64,000 nt of DNA from JAAZMI01 sp964603615 (GTDB lineage Bacteria; Bacillota; Dethiobacteria; DTU022; UBA8154), in the NCBI GenBank assembly GCA_964603615.1, contig CAZRVU010000003.1:41223-105222 (forward strand), written 5' to 3'. Shown piece after piece: positions 1 to 7,558 of the stretch. The notes beneath the pieces are model-generated. The model saw only the letters and a program-made list of their open reading frames with translations, ran no database searches and was not told the origin of the DNA. The translations under genes were made by a program, and so were the position numbers. The stretch's first letter is position 1, and every line of letters begins with the position of its first letter.

Positions 1-57
1 AAAGGTGTTCGTGGCGGCTGGTTGATAAATTATTAAGGTTTTTTATTAACGCGGTAG

Positions 58-783
58 CTAGCTTTTTTTTCTGGTCAAGAGAGCAAGGGCATTTTGCCCC
101 AAAATTTTTTCCCTTTCTATTCCGGTAAAAATCCGTTCCACTTTGGAACGCTCATTAGCCGGGATACCGAAGGGAAAATCGCTGCCGAACAAAATGCGTT
201 CAACCCCGTAATTGGCAGCATAGTCCTGCAGGTCGGCGCTGCCGGCGAGGGCGGTGTCTATATATACTGCAGGGTTGGCAAAAACACCGGCTTTCTTAAG
301 TTTTTCATAGCCCCCGTTGAGCAGACCGAGGTGGGGAATGATCACTGCAGTTTGCCCTCCGATTGCTTCAATTAAGTTCAAAGTATGTTGAAATTCCTCT
401 TCCAAAACGATGGGGAGTTTTTGTTTACAGATAAATTGCAAGAATTCCTTGTATTTATCCGAATGGTAGTCGTATTCCGGTTCGGAGGCATGACGATGCC
501 ATTTTATGCCGGAAAAATTTTCCGGGGGTAGTATATAGTCGTTCCAGACAAACCAGAAAACAAACAAATTTTCCCTGCGTAAGGTTTCCAGATAGGCATG
601 TACTTTTTCGCGGGACTCCCGGTAGGCAGGGCTATCGGTGAAGTTATAATTATAGCGATCATAAATTTCCTCTACGGGGGAGAAAAGAACGCCACCGTCT
701 ATGCCTGCTGTTTCCCAGTAGGGACGAAGTTTTTCCCAGGTTAGAGTCCGGCCACAGTGTGCATGTGCATCAAGAACTAACAT
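58..783 (-). CDS. Amidohydrolase-family metal-dependent hydrolase
   Basis: This 241-residue protein resembles the amidohydrolase_2 (TIM-barrel) family. An N-terminal DAHAHCG motif gives a metal-binding H-x-H pair at residues 7 and 9, IIPHLG gives a histidine near 151, and GSDFPFG supplies the C-terminal aspartate near 202, all in the usual order. It lacks a signal peptide and is likely cytoplasmic. The start is well set: AAGGAGG lies a few bases before the ATG. The family covers hydrolases and decarboxylases of many small molecules, so the substrate cannot be named. It stands alone, divergent from the repeat-rich stretch before trpB2. Family assignment is firm; function is not. Confidence 0.85.
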   Translation of the reverse strand: MLVLDAHAHCGRTLTWEKLRPYWETAGIDGGVLFSPVEEIYDRYNYNFTDSPAYRESREKVHAYLETLRRENLFVFWFVWNDYILPPENFSGIKWHRHASEPEYDYHSDKYKEFLQFICKQKLPIVLEEEFQHTLNLIEAIGGQTAVIIPHLGLLNGGYEKLKKAGVFANPAVYIDTALAGSADLQDYAANYGVERILFGSDFPFGIPANERSKVERIFTGIEREKILGQNALALLTRKKS

Positions 784-810
784 GGTAAATAACCTCCTTT
801 TCGAGATGAA

Positions 811-832
811 ATGGGGACGGTTGCTGTTGCAT
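811..832. repeat. Repeat family C, partial copy
   Basis: This reads ATGGGGACGGTTGCTGTTGC plus AT, the inverse of the GATGCAAC-GGAACCGTCCCC core seen near 4850, 4900, 5230 and 29680. It abuts the family A element that starts at 838. The GGGGACGGTT core resembles REP-type sequences mobilised by IS200-like (RAYT) transposases, but no such gene is in the window. Confidence 0.6.
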
Positions 833-837
833 ACATG

Positions 838-1043
838 GTGGCGAAAGTTGTGGCGAGCTCCAAGTTTCGCTCAGAGAGTTCTACGGCTCTGCTCCGGCTT
901 CCGATGGCCTGCCCTGCCAAGTGCCCATCCATGGGCACACGGCAGGCTGCCGGCGTCCTGCCGGCAGGGTCATCTTCTGCCTGCGCTTCGCCGTGAACTC
1001 TTTGCTTCGCTGCACAAGTCGCTGCGCCTCAATTTTTCGCCAC
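838..1043. repeat. Repeat family A, full copy 1 (palindromic MITE-like element)
   Basis: This 206-bp element begins GTGGCGAAA and ends TTTCGCCAC, a perfect 9-bp terminal inverted repeat. The interior is rich in shorter palindromes (a CAGAGAGTTC arm facing GAACTCTTTG, a GTGCCCATCC/ATGGGCAC stem, and GCCGGC-CTGCCGGC arms), so a transcript would fold into a long branched hairpin. Near-identical copies lie at 4601-4808 and 37486-37693. Short open frames cross it, but I regard them as by-products of the palindromes. No clear target-site duplication was seen. Confidence 0.85.
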
Positions 1044-1143
1044 GCAGCAATCTAATTAAAAATTTGTAGATAGTTACACAGGCAGTAACCAATTAGCAAT
1101 CTATTTAAATGGTTTGTGCCAGTTACTTCAATGGTTATTGTCG

Positions 1144-1206
1144 CACGGGTTGCTGCGCCTCAATTTTTCGCCACGTTAGTAGTCTAATTAAAGATTTGAG
1201 TTGGTT
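1144..1206. repeat. Repeat family A right-end fragment with flanking duplication
   Basis: The stretch repeats, imperfectly, the right end of the first A element plus the AT-rich DNA next to it (compare 1018-1076): both carry TGCGCCTCAATTTTTCGCCA followed by a TCTAATTAAA block. This is a degenerate direct duplication of about 57 bp. The remaining bases between 1044 and 1330 are AT-rich and show no gene. Confidence 0.6.
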
Positions 1207-1336
1207 AGGCCAAGTAGTAACTACTCACTAATTTTAGCAAGGCCTGCATTGTTGGTTAGTTTCTTTACCGGTCAAAATTATTCCTGCCGGATCATAAGAA
1301 ATGTCTCTCCCCTATCACAGAAGGTATTTTACTATT

Positions 1337-1561
1337 AATTCCACTGCAAAAATTACATTCTGCTGCATAAAAGAAATTTGCTTGGGCGGGAGCTGTAAAA
1401 ATTAGCCCATGAAGACGCCACAATTTTGAAGCAAAAATGGCAGGACGCCATTTTTAGGGCTTTTTGAAGAGGACGTTCAATGGGTCCGGGCGAAAAATTG
1501 TCAGTCGCAGGGATGCTGATTTCAGCGCACGCCTTGCAAATAGAGTTTAGGCAGTAGAATC
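1337..1561. mobile_element. Repeat family B, full copy 1 (MITE-like)
   Basis: This 225-bp non-coding element runs from AATTCCACTGCA to TGCAGTAGAATC-type termini (here GGCAGTAGAATC), which form an imperfect inverted repeat of about 23 bp. It is flanked by ACTATT on both sides (1331-1336 and 1562-1567), a perfect 6-bp target-site duplication. A second full copy is at 4966-5191, with fragments near 22446, 57791, 59424 and 63947. It carries no open frame of note, so it must be moved by an enzyme encoded elsewhere. Confidence 0.8.
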
Positions 1562-1663
1562 ACTATTAGATTTATCATGATGTTATCGCGATAATTAATA
1601 AAGTGACATTTAGTACAGAAAAACAATTTAGATCAGAATCTCGGAAAATGCCGAAAAAAAGTG

Positions 1664-1692
1664 TTGACATAGGATTTTTGCTGTGCTATGAT
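1664..1692 (+). promoter_or_regulatory. Sigma-A type promoter of the T-box/trpB2 unit
   Basis: A perfect -35 TTGACA (1664-1669) and a -10 TATGAT (1687-1692) are separated by the optimal 17 bp. Transcription would start near 1699, just upstream of the T-box leader. Confidence 0.85.
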
Positions 1693-1699
1693 GTGTGCA

Positions 1700-2015
1700 A
1701 GATTTTTGCTCATAAACCCTGTGAAGGGAAATAGTAGGCCGGTAAAGAGGAGTGCAGAGAACCGGGTGGAGGGTGTGGTTTAATCCCGAAGCTGTGAGCC
1801 CGGTACTTCATCGCTGGTTGAATGGGTCCCGGAGGGGCTTGGCCGAACCGCTTTTAGGAAGTAGGTTAAGACGGAGTTTTCGCCGTTAAAAGAAAGGGGT
1901 ATCGGAGCGGAGTTGTTCTCCCGTACCTTTTGGAGCGGCCTCTTGGTTTATCAAGGGGTAATTTGGGTGGCACCGCGGGCAAACCCCCGTCCCTGTGACG
2001 GAGGTTTATTTTTTT
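1700..2015 (+). ncRNA. T-box leader riboswitch, probably tryptophan-specific
   Basis: The leader contains the T-box signature TTTGGGTGGCACCGCGGGC (1963-1980), the element that binds the uncharged tRNA acceptor end, followed at once by an intrinsic terminator. Upstream is a Stem I-like fold with an AGAGGAGTGCAGAGA segment on its 5' side. The opposite side of the presumed specifier loop reads GAATGGGT, so the likely specifier codon is TGG (1823-1825), that is tRNA-Trp. This agrees with the trpB2 gene downstream: uncharged tRNA-Trp should favour the antiterminator and read-through. The T-box call is firm; the specifier is inferred without folding. Confidence 0.92.
1981..2015 (+). terminator. Regulated terminator of the T-box leader
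   Basis: AAACC-CCGTC, loop, GACGG-GGTTT form a nearly perfect stem followed by a run of T. It competes with the T-box antiterminator that immediately precedes it. Confidence 0.9.
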
Positions 2016-2112
2016 ACCCAATTATTTATTATGCCTGGCGAAAACAGTGGCCGCGCTACTAGCAAAAACTGTTCCATATTATATTAAAAATATATTACAA
2101 GGAGGAAGAAAG

Positions 2113-3483
2113 ATGGAAACGCGCAAAATTCTATTATCTGAAAAGGAAATTCCCCGGCAATGGTACAATATCCAGGCGGATATGCCCTCTCCTTTGCAGC
2201 CGCCTTTACATCCTTTGACCCAGAAGCTTGTGAGCCCGGATGATCTTTTACCGATTTTTCCTTTGAACCTGATTGAACAGGAAGTTAGCACTATGCGGTG
2301 GATTGATATACCGGAAGAAATTTTGGAGAAGTTGTTGATCTGGCGGCCAACCCCAATGCAGAGAGCTACTGCACTGGAAAAATATTTACAAACACCGGCC
2401 AAAATATATTTCAAAAATGAAGGGGTAAGTCCCGCCGGTAGCCATAAGCCCAATACAGCTATCGCGCAGGCCTATTATAATAAGGTTGCGGGGACAACGC
2501 GACTTACTACGGAAACCGGTGCCGGTCAGTGGGGTTGCGCTTTGAGCCTGGGCTGTTCTTTGTTTGGCTTGGAATGTAAAGTTTATATGGTGAGGGTAAG
2601 CTATGAACAAAAACCCTACCGTCGTTTAATGATGAAAACCTGGGGAGGCACTTGTGTTTCCAGTCCAAGCCAGGATACTGAATTTGGACGCAGTGTTTTA
2701 TCCAAAAACCCGGATATCCCTGGCAGTTTGGGCATTGCGATCAGTGAAGCGGTAGAGGATGCGGTTTCCTCTCAAAACACTAAATATTCACTGGGCAGCG
2801 TTTTAAATCATGTGATGCTTCATCAAACGATTGTAGGCCTGGAAGTGCAGAAACAATTTAAAAAGATTGAGGATTACCCGGATGTAGTCATTGGTTGTGT
2901 GGGTGGAGGGAGCAATTTCGCCGGGGTTTCTTTCCCTTATGTCCGGGATAAAATTTACGGGCGGGAGATTAAAATAATTGCTGTGGAATCTACTGCCTGT
3001 CCCACGCTTACCCGGGGGCCTTTTGCTTATGATTATGGTGATACAGCGGCTAAAACCCCTCTTTTACCGATGTATACTTTGGGACATAATTTTATGCCAA
3101 AACCGATTCACGCTGGCGGCTTGAGGTATCATGGTATGGCTCCGCTGTTAAGCCAGCTAGTTCTGGACCGGTTAATCGAGGCGCGTGCCTATAATCAGCT
3201 ACAGGCCTATGAGGCGGGTGTAATTTTTGCCCGGACGGAAGGGTTGATCTGCGCCCCGGAGACCAACCACGCTATTGCAGCCGTGATTGAGGAAGCAAAA
3301 AAAGCAAAAGAAGAGGGTCAACCGAAAACAATTCTATTTAACTTAAGTGGCCACGGGCTGCTCGATCTCTCCGGTTATGATTCTTACCTGAATGGTGAAC
3401 TGGTGGAATTTGAACTGCCGGACGATGAGATTCAGAGGTCCTTACGTGATCTATCTTCCTTCCCCCGGCCAGTTATCAAATGA
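2113..3483 (+). CDS. trpB2: Tryptophan synthase beta chain, TrpB2 type
   Basis: The 456-residue protein condenses indole with serine (or a serine derivative) to make tryptophan, using PLP. The PLP lysine is in GSHKPNT at about residue 112; the TETGAGQWG segment and the GCVGGGSNF phosphate-binding loop are present. It is longer than TrpB1 proteins (about 400 residues) and has the N-terminal extension typical of TrpB2 (COG1350). A longer reading from 2047 exists, but AAGGAGGA lies just before the ATG at 2113, so that start is preferred. It is not beside trpA or other trp genes; TrpB2 proteins often act without TrpA. A Trp-type T-box upstream supports the assignment. Confidence 0.93.
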   Translation: METRKILLSEKEIPRQWYNIQADMPSPLQPPLHPLTQKLVSPDDLLPIFPLNLIEQEVSTMRWIDIPEEILEKLLIWRPTPMQRATALEKYLQTPAKIYFKNEGVSPAGSHKPNTAIAQAYYNKVAGTTRLTTETGAGQWGCALSLGCSLFGLECKVYMVRVSYEQKPYRRLMMKTWGGTCVSSPSQDTEFGRSVLSKNPDIPGSLGIAISEAVEDAVSSQNTKYSLGSVLNHVMLHQTIVGLEVQKQFKKIEDYPDVVIGCVGGGSNFAGVSFPYVRDKIYGREIKIIAVESTACPTLTRGPFAYDYGDTAAKTPLLPMYTLGHNFMPKPIHAGGLRYHGMAPLLSQLVLDRLIEARAYNQLQAYEAGVIFARTEGLICAPETNHAIAAVIEEAKKAKEEGQPKTILFNLSGHGLLDLSGYDSYLNGELVEFELPDDEIQRSLRDLSSFPRPVIK

Positions 3484-3563
3484 AGGTCATTCTTGAAAAC
3501 CTTTTTTCAGGAATATAATCCTGGTAAGAAGGATTGTTTAGGAAAACCAAATCAGGAACAAAG

Positions 3564-3616
3564 AGGCTCCGTTCCCCACAAGGGGGCATGAACAATGCAG
3601 GAACGGGGCCTTTTTC
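3564..3616 (+). terminator. Intrinsic terminator after trpB2
   Basis: AGGCTCCGTTCC pairs with GGAACGGGGCCT around a loop that itself can form a small hairpin, followed by TTTTTCT. It separates trpB2 from hisG. Confidence 0.8.
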
Positions 3617-3721
3617 TAGGTCACCGGTTGGCCCTAATAATCCCTCCGGTTGTTGTTTAAGGGTAGTAATGTTGATATAATGGCTGAAGGTAAATTTTAT
3701 GCAGGGAGAAGGATAGAAAAT

Positions 3722-4594
3722 ATGGATAAGCTAAAATTGGGGTTGCCGGCAGGAAGTTTGCAGAAAACAACGATCGAGATCTTTAAAAAGGCGGGGTTCA
3801 ACATTTATCTCAACGAACGTTCTTATTTCCCGTACGTTGACGATGAAGAAATCGAGGTGATCTTGATCCGGGCGCAAGAAATTCCCCGTTATGTGGAGGG
3901 AAAGGTTCTTGACGCGGGTATTTCTGGAAAAGATTGGATTGCTGAAACGGAAGCGGATGTTTTGGAAGTGGCAGAGTTAACCTATTCGCGGCAGGGGTTA
4001 AAACCGATTAAGCTAGTCCTGGCCGTGCCTAATGACGCATCAATCTACAGTGTCCACGATCTTCAGGGCAAAAAAATTGCCACCGAACTTGTCAACGTTA
4101 CCAAAAAATTTTTGCAGCAGCACAATGTGCAGGCTGCAGTGGAATTTTCTTGGGGTGCCACCGAAGTTAAACCTCCTATTTTAGTTGATGCCATTGCGGA
4201 GTTAACAGAAACAGGCCGTTCCCTTAGAGCCAATAATTTACGCATTGTTGAAACTATTTTAAAATCTACTCCCCGTTTTATTGTCAACAAAGAAAGTTGG
4301 AAGATAGAGTGGAAAAGAAATAAAATTGAACAGATTATCACTTTAATTAAGGGCGCGTTGTTAGCAGAGAAAAAAGTAGGGTTAAAGCTAAATGTAAGCC
4401 TGGAAGATCTGCCCAAAGTACTTGCTTTGCTGCCTGCTTTGCGTAAGCCAACTATTTCTTCGCTATATGATGAAGAGTGGGTGGCTGTAGAGACCGTGAT
4501 CGATGAAAAAATAGTCAGGGATCTGGTTTACAAATTGAAGGAGGCAGGGGCCGAAGGGATTATCGAATATCCGTTGAATAAAATAATTCCCTAA
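3722..4594 (+). CDS. hisG: ATP phosphoribosyltransferase, long form
   Basis: HisG joins ATP and PRPP in the first step of histidine synthesis. The 290-residue protein has the N-terminal KLGLPAGSLQ strand and loop, a DAGISGKDWI segment near residues 71-80, and a C-terminal domain of about 75 residues matching the HisG_C regulatory domain, so it is the long form that is feedback-inhibited by histidine and does not need HisZ. An upstream in-frame ATG (3680) exists, but the family begins at MDKLKLGLP, and a GGGAGAAGG site precedes the ATG at 3722. No other his genes are nearby. A family A repeat starts seven bases after the stop. Confidence 0.93.
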   Translation: MDKLKLGLPAGSLQKTTIEIFKKAGFNIYLNERSYFPYVDDEEIEVILIRAQEIPRYVEGKVLDAGISGKDWIAETEADVLEVAELTYSRQGLKPIKLVLAVPNDASIYSVHDLQGKKIATELVNVTKKFLQQHNVQAAVEFSWGATEVKPPILVDAIAELTETGRSLRANNLRIVETILKSTPRFIVNKESWKIEWKRNKIEQIITLIKGALLAEKKVGLKLNVSLEDLPKVLALLPALRKPTISSLYDEEWVAVETVIDEKIVRDLVYKLKEAGAEGIIEYPLNKIIP

Positions 4595-4600
4595 ACAGGG

Positions 4601-4808
4601 GGTGGCGGTGGTTGTGGCTAGCTCCAAGTTTCGCTCAGAGAGTTCTACGGTTTAGCTCCGGCTTGCGAAGACCTACCCGGCCAAGCGGCCCTCCATGGCC
4701 GCACGGCCGGCTGCCGGCGTCCTGCCGGCAGGGTCATCTTCAGCCTGCGCTTCGCCGTGAACTCTTTGCTTCGCTGCACAAGTCGCTGTGCCACAATCTT
4801 CCGCCACC
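4601..4808. repeat. Repeat family A, full copy 2
   Basis: This 208-bp copy is bounded by GGTGGCGG and CCGCCACC. The inner ends also match in inverted orientation (GTGGCTAGC against GTGGCACAGC read on the other strand). It shares most of its interior with the copies at 838-1043 and 37486-37693. It lies immediately behind hisG. Confidence 0.85.
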
Positions 4809-4813
4809 CAATA

Positions 4814-4958
4814 ATAGTAAACCAAAAAACTATGAGACAGATGGATGCAACGGGAACCGTCCCCAAAGTGTATAGTAAACCAAAAAACTATGAGACAGAT
4901 GGATGCAGCGGGAACAGTTCTTGCTGCACAAGTTGCTGTGCCACAATCTTCCGCCACC
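4814..4958. repeat. Tandem family C units plus duplicated family A right end
   Basis: Two copies of a unit starting ATAGTAAACCAAAAAACTAT and running into GGATGCARCGGGAAC lie at 4814-4864 and 4872-4917. They are followed at 4921-4958 by a second copy of the right end of the A element (CTGCACAAG...CCGCCACCC). The arrangement reads as a local duplication of A-end plus C unit. No gene is supported here. Confidence 0.75.
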
Positions 4959-4965
4959 CAATAAT

Positions 4966-5191
4966 GATTCCACTGCAAAAATTACATTCTGCTGCATAAA
5001 ACGAAATTTGCTTGGGCGGGAGCTGTAAAAATCAGCCCATGAAGACGCCACAATTTTGAAGCAAAAATGGCAGGACGCCATTTTTAGGGCCTTTTGAAGA
5101 GGACGTTCAATTGGCCCGGGCGAAAAATTGTCAGTCGAAGGGATGCTGATTTCAGCGCACGCCTTGCAAATAGAGTTTATGCAATAGAATC
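4966..5191. mobile_element. Repeat family B, full copy 2, with readable insertion site
   Basis: This 226-bp copy runs from GATTCCACTGCA to TGCAATAGAATC and is nearly identical to 1337-1561. It is flanked by AATAAT (4960-4965) and AACAAT (5192-5197), a 6-bp target duplication with one change. The sequence without the element, CCACCCAATAATAGTAAACC, still exists at 4804-4823, so the empty site can be read a few hundred bases away. Confidence 0.85.
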
Positions 5192-5195
5192 AACA

Positions 5196-5254
5196 ATAGT
5201 AAACCAAAAAACTATGAGACAGATGGATGCAGCAGGAACCGTCCCCGTTGCATC
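5196..5254. repeat. Repeat family C, copy 4
   Basis: A further ATAGTAAACC...GGATGCAGC unit ending in the palindromic core GATGCAGCAGGAACCGTCCC followed by CGTTGCATC. It lies directly behind the family B copy. The stretch 5255-5447 is AT-rich with no clear gene; a TTGACA at 5312-5317 has no convincing -10 partner. Confidence 0.7.
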
Positions 5255-5447
5255 TTTTATTTTATTTTATGGTAAAAGATGTAGTTATTTTCACAAAAGT
5301 TAATTAATTGTTGACAAGCAGGATTTTTGATCGGCCATGCCGAATTTAAAAAATGGACTTAACAATGATTAAAGACTCCATCGATAAAAAATGTTGATTT
5401 ACTTAACAATAAAAAGAAATACCTTTTTCAAAGGGGCTTTATTGTTC

Positions 5448-7388
5448 ATGGATCAAACCCGCATTGTAATGATTTCACCTCTTCCCGAACTGACCAGGCT
5501 TGCCCGCCAGATTTTACGGGATTTGGGTTTTAAAATGAGTATAGCAGAAGCCTTTCTAGATAAAGGAATAGAGCTAGGTAAAAGATTTGAACAATCTGGT
5601 GCGGAGGTTGTTATTAGCCGGGGTCCGACAGGGATACTTTTAAAAAAGGAACTGTCTATCCCGGTTATTTTAATTCAAATTACCAGTTTTGATATTATCC
5701 AGGCCTTAAACCGGGCAAAAGGATATAATCGGGAGATAGCTTACTTCGATTATGTCAAGCAGCAAGGAGTTTATGATTTTAAGGGTATTATGGAGATTCT
5801 AGCACTGGATAATTTGAAATTATATTTTTACCATAATGCCAGGGAGTTAGAAGAGCAGATCAAAGATGCCCGTGAAAAAGGCATTGGAGTGGTGGTGGCT
5901 TCCGGTATTTGTGTTATTCGCCAGGCCCAGGAACAGGGCATGGAGGGCGTAATGATCTTTTCTTCGCGCGAGGCCGTTATCGATGCTTTGGAGCGGGCCA
6001 AAGATATAATATTTATCCAGAAAAAGGACCGGGAAAAAGCGGAATTTTTAAAGACAATTATTGATCATACTTACGATGGAGTTATTGCCATTAATAATAA
6101 AAACACCTTTACTCATTTTAATCCCGCGGCGGAACAAGCTTTTAAGGTTTCAGCAGATACGATCATCGGGAAAAAGGTTGAAGGTATTACTATCCCTTTG
6201 GTCAAAAACCTGTTTCTAAATTCCAAGCCGGCCAAAGGGGAGGTCCAAAACATAGGTGAGAAACAGATTGTATTTAACCGTGTCCCCATAAAAATGGATG
6301 GAGATCCCCTGGGGGCGCTGGTTACTTTTCAAAGCGTGGATAAAATACAAAACATGGAGGTTACTATTCGTAAAAAGCTTCATGCTGGTGGTTTGGTTTC
6401 AAATTATACTTTTGATGATCTCATTGGTTCTTCCAAGGAATTCAGGAAAACTGTTGCCCGTGCTAAAAAGTATGCCCAGGCCGATGCCCCTTTGTTGCTT
6501 ACCGGGGAAAGTGGCACCGGGAAAAAACTTTTTGCCCACAGTATTCATGCTGACAGTTCACGCCGTGGAGGCCCCTTCGTCGAACTTAATTGTGCCAGCA
6601 TACCCAAGGATCTATTGGAAGGCGAGCTGTTTGGTTATGAGGAAGGAGTTTTTACTGGTGCACGAAGAGGTGAAAAGCAGGGGTTGTTTGAATTGGCACA
6701 TGGAGGCACAGTTTTATTGGATGAAATTGCCGAGCTTCCCCTCCCCTTGCAGTCTAAGTTATTGCGTTTCCTGCAGGGAAAAGCTGTTCGCCGGGTTGGC
6801 GGGGAAAGGGTTATCCCTGTTGACGTCCGTGTGATTGCTGTAACTAGCCGTTTTTTACCTGAAGAAATCAAGAAAGGGAACTTTCTCGAAGATCTGTATT
6901 TCCGCCTGGGCGTTTTGAATTTGCAGATTCCTTCATTAAGGAACAGGAAAAGTGATATTCCTCTTTTGGTAGAATACTTTACCCGTAAATTTCGAGCCAA
7001 TGACAATTATACAGAAAAATATCCCAGTTCGGTATTCCGCTTTCTTGGTGAATATGACTGGCCCGGCAATGTGCGTGAGCTGGAAAGCTTTATTGAACAA
7101 TATGTAATACTTTCCGAAGGGAGTAAAGACAATTTTCGTTTAATGGAAGAGCTGTTAGAGGAACTCTACCTTTTCCGGGAGGATTCCAGTATTGTCGGGG
7201 AAAATGCGCAGGATTTTCTTACGGTGAAGATCGGGACCCTGGAAGAAATGGAACGGGAAATAATTGAGAAACTTTACCGCCAAACAGAGTTGGATAAAAA
7301 GAGCCTGGCTAGCTGTTTAGGGATCAGCAGGACCACATTATGGAAAAAGTTAAAGGCCTTAGAGGAAGATGGCAGGCTGACCGTCTAG
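5448..7388 (+). CDS. Sigma-54-dependent transcriptional activator with PrpR-type sensor domain
   Basis: The 646-residue protein has an N-terminal PrpR_N-like ligand-binding region (about 1-190), a PAS domain (about 200-310), an AAA+ sigma-54 interaction domain (about 330-560) and a C-terminal Fis-type helix-turn-helix (about 605-646). Walker A is GESGTGKK near residue 352 and Walker B is VLLDEI. The sigma-54 contact loop is GVFTGA near 400 rather than the usual GAFTGA. The ATG at 5448 has AAGGGG ten bases upstream; the longer frame from 5391 lacks a site. It precedes the beta-oxidation genes in the same direction and is their most likely regulator; its ligand is unknown (PrpR itself senses 2-methylcitrate). 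Confidence 0.92.
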   Translation: MDQTRIVMISPLPELTRLARQILRDLGFKMSIAEAFLDKGIELGKRFEQSGAEVVISRGPTGILLKKELSIPVILIQITSFDIIQALNRAKGYNREIAYFDYVKQQGVYDFKGIMEILALDNLKLYFYHNARELEEQIKDAREKGIGVVVASGICVIRQAQEQGMEGVMIFSSREAVIDALERAKDIIFIQKKDREKAEFLKTIIDHTYDGVIAINNKNTFTHFNPAAEQAFKVSADTIIGKKVEGITIPLVKNLFLNSKPAKGEVQNIGEKQIVFNRVPIKMDGDPLGALVTFQSVDKIQNMEVTIRKKLHAGGLVSNYTFDDLIGSSKEFRKTVARAKKYAQADAPLLLTGESGTGKKLFAHSIHADSSRRGGPFVELNCASIPKDLLEGELFGYEEGVFTGARRGEKQGLFELAHGGTVLLDEIAELPLPLQSKLLRFLQGKAVRRVGGERVIPVDVRVIAVTSRFLPEEIKKGNFLEDLYFRLGVLNLQIPSLRNRKSDIPLLVEYFTRKFRANDNYTEKYPSSVFRFLGEYDWPGNVRELESFIEQYVILSEGSKDNFRLMEELLEELYLFREDSSIVGENAQDFLTVKIGTLEEMEREIIEKLYRQTELDKKSLASCLGISRTTLWKKLKALEEDGRLTV

Positions 7389-7441
7389 TAAAAACCATGT
7401 TTTTTTAAAAACATAAAACTCAACGCTGATTTTATTAACGT

Positions 7442-7459
7442 GGGGTGATGCGATCGCAA
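7442..7459 (+). promoter_or_regulatory. Weak candidate sigma-54 promoter before the thiolase gene
   Basis: A GG (7444-7445), ten bases, then GC (7456-7457) gives the minimum -24/-12 spacing, followed by AAA. The rest departs from the TGGCAC-N5-TTGC consensus. It is listed because a sigma-54 activator gene lies immediately upstream. Confidence 0.25.
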
Positions 7460-7558
7460 AAATAATTTTATGGGAAATGTAGTTCTTACTGGGGGTTAGG
7501 TATTTTTTACGGGATCAATTTTGAAAAGGAGGGATTCCCGGATAGACCGGGGAAGGTT

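Noticed and set aside
782..1069. Open frames inside family A repeats (also near 4612-4875 and 37315-37716) that translate to similar peptides
   Set aside because: The similarity follows from the repeated palindromic DNA; frames shift between copies, ribosome sites are absent, and the peptides have no recognisable domain.
5311..5345. Promoter with TTGACA before the sigma-54 activator
   Set aside because: No acceptable -10 sequence at 16-18 bases.
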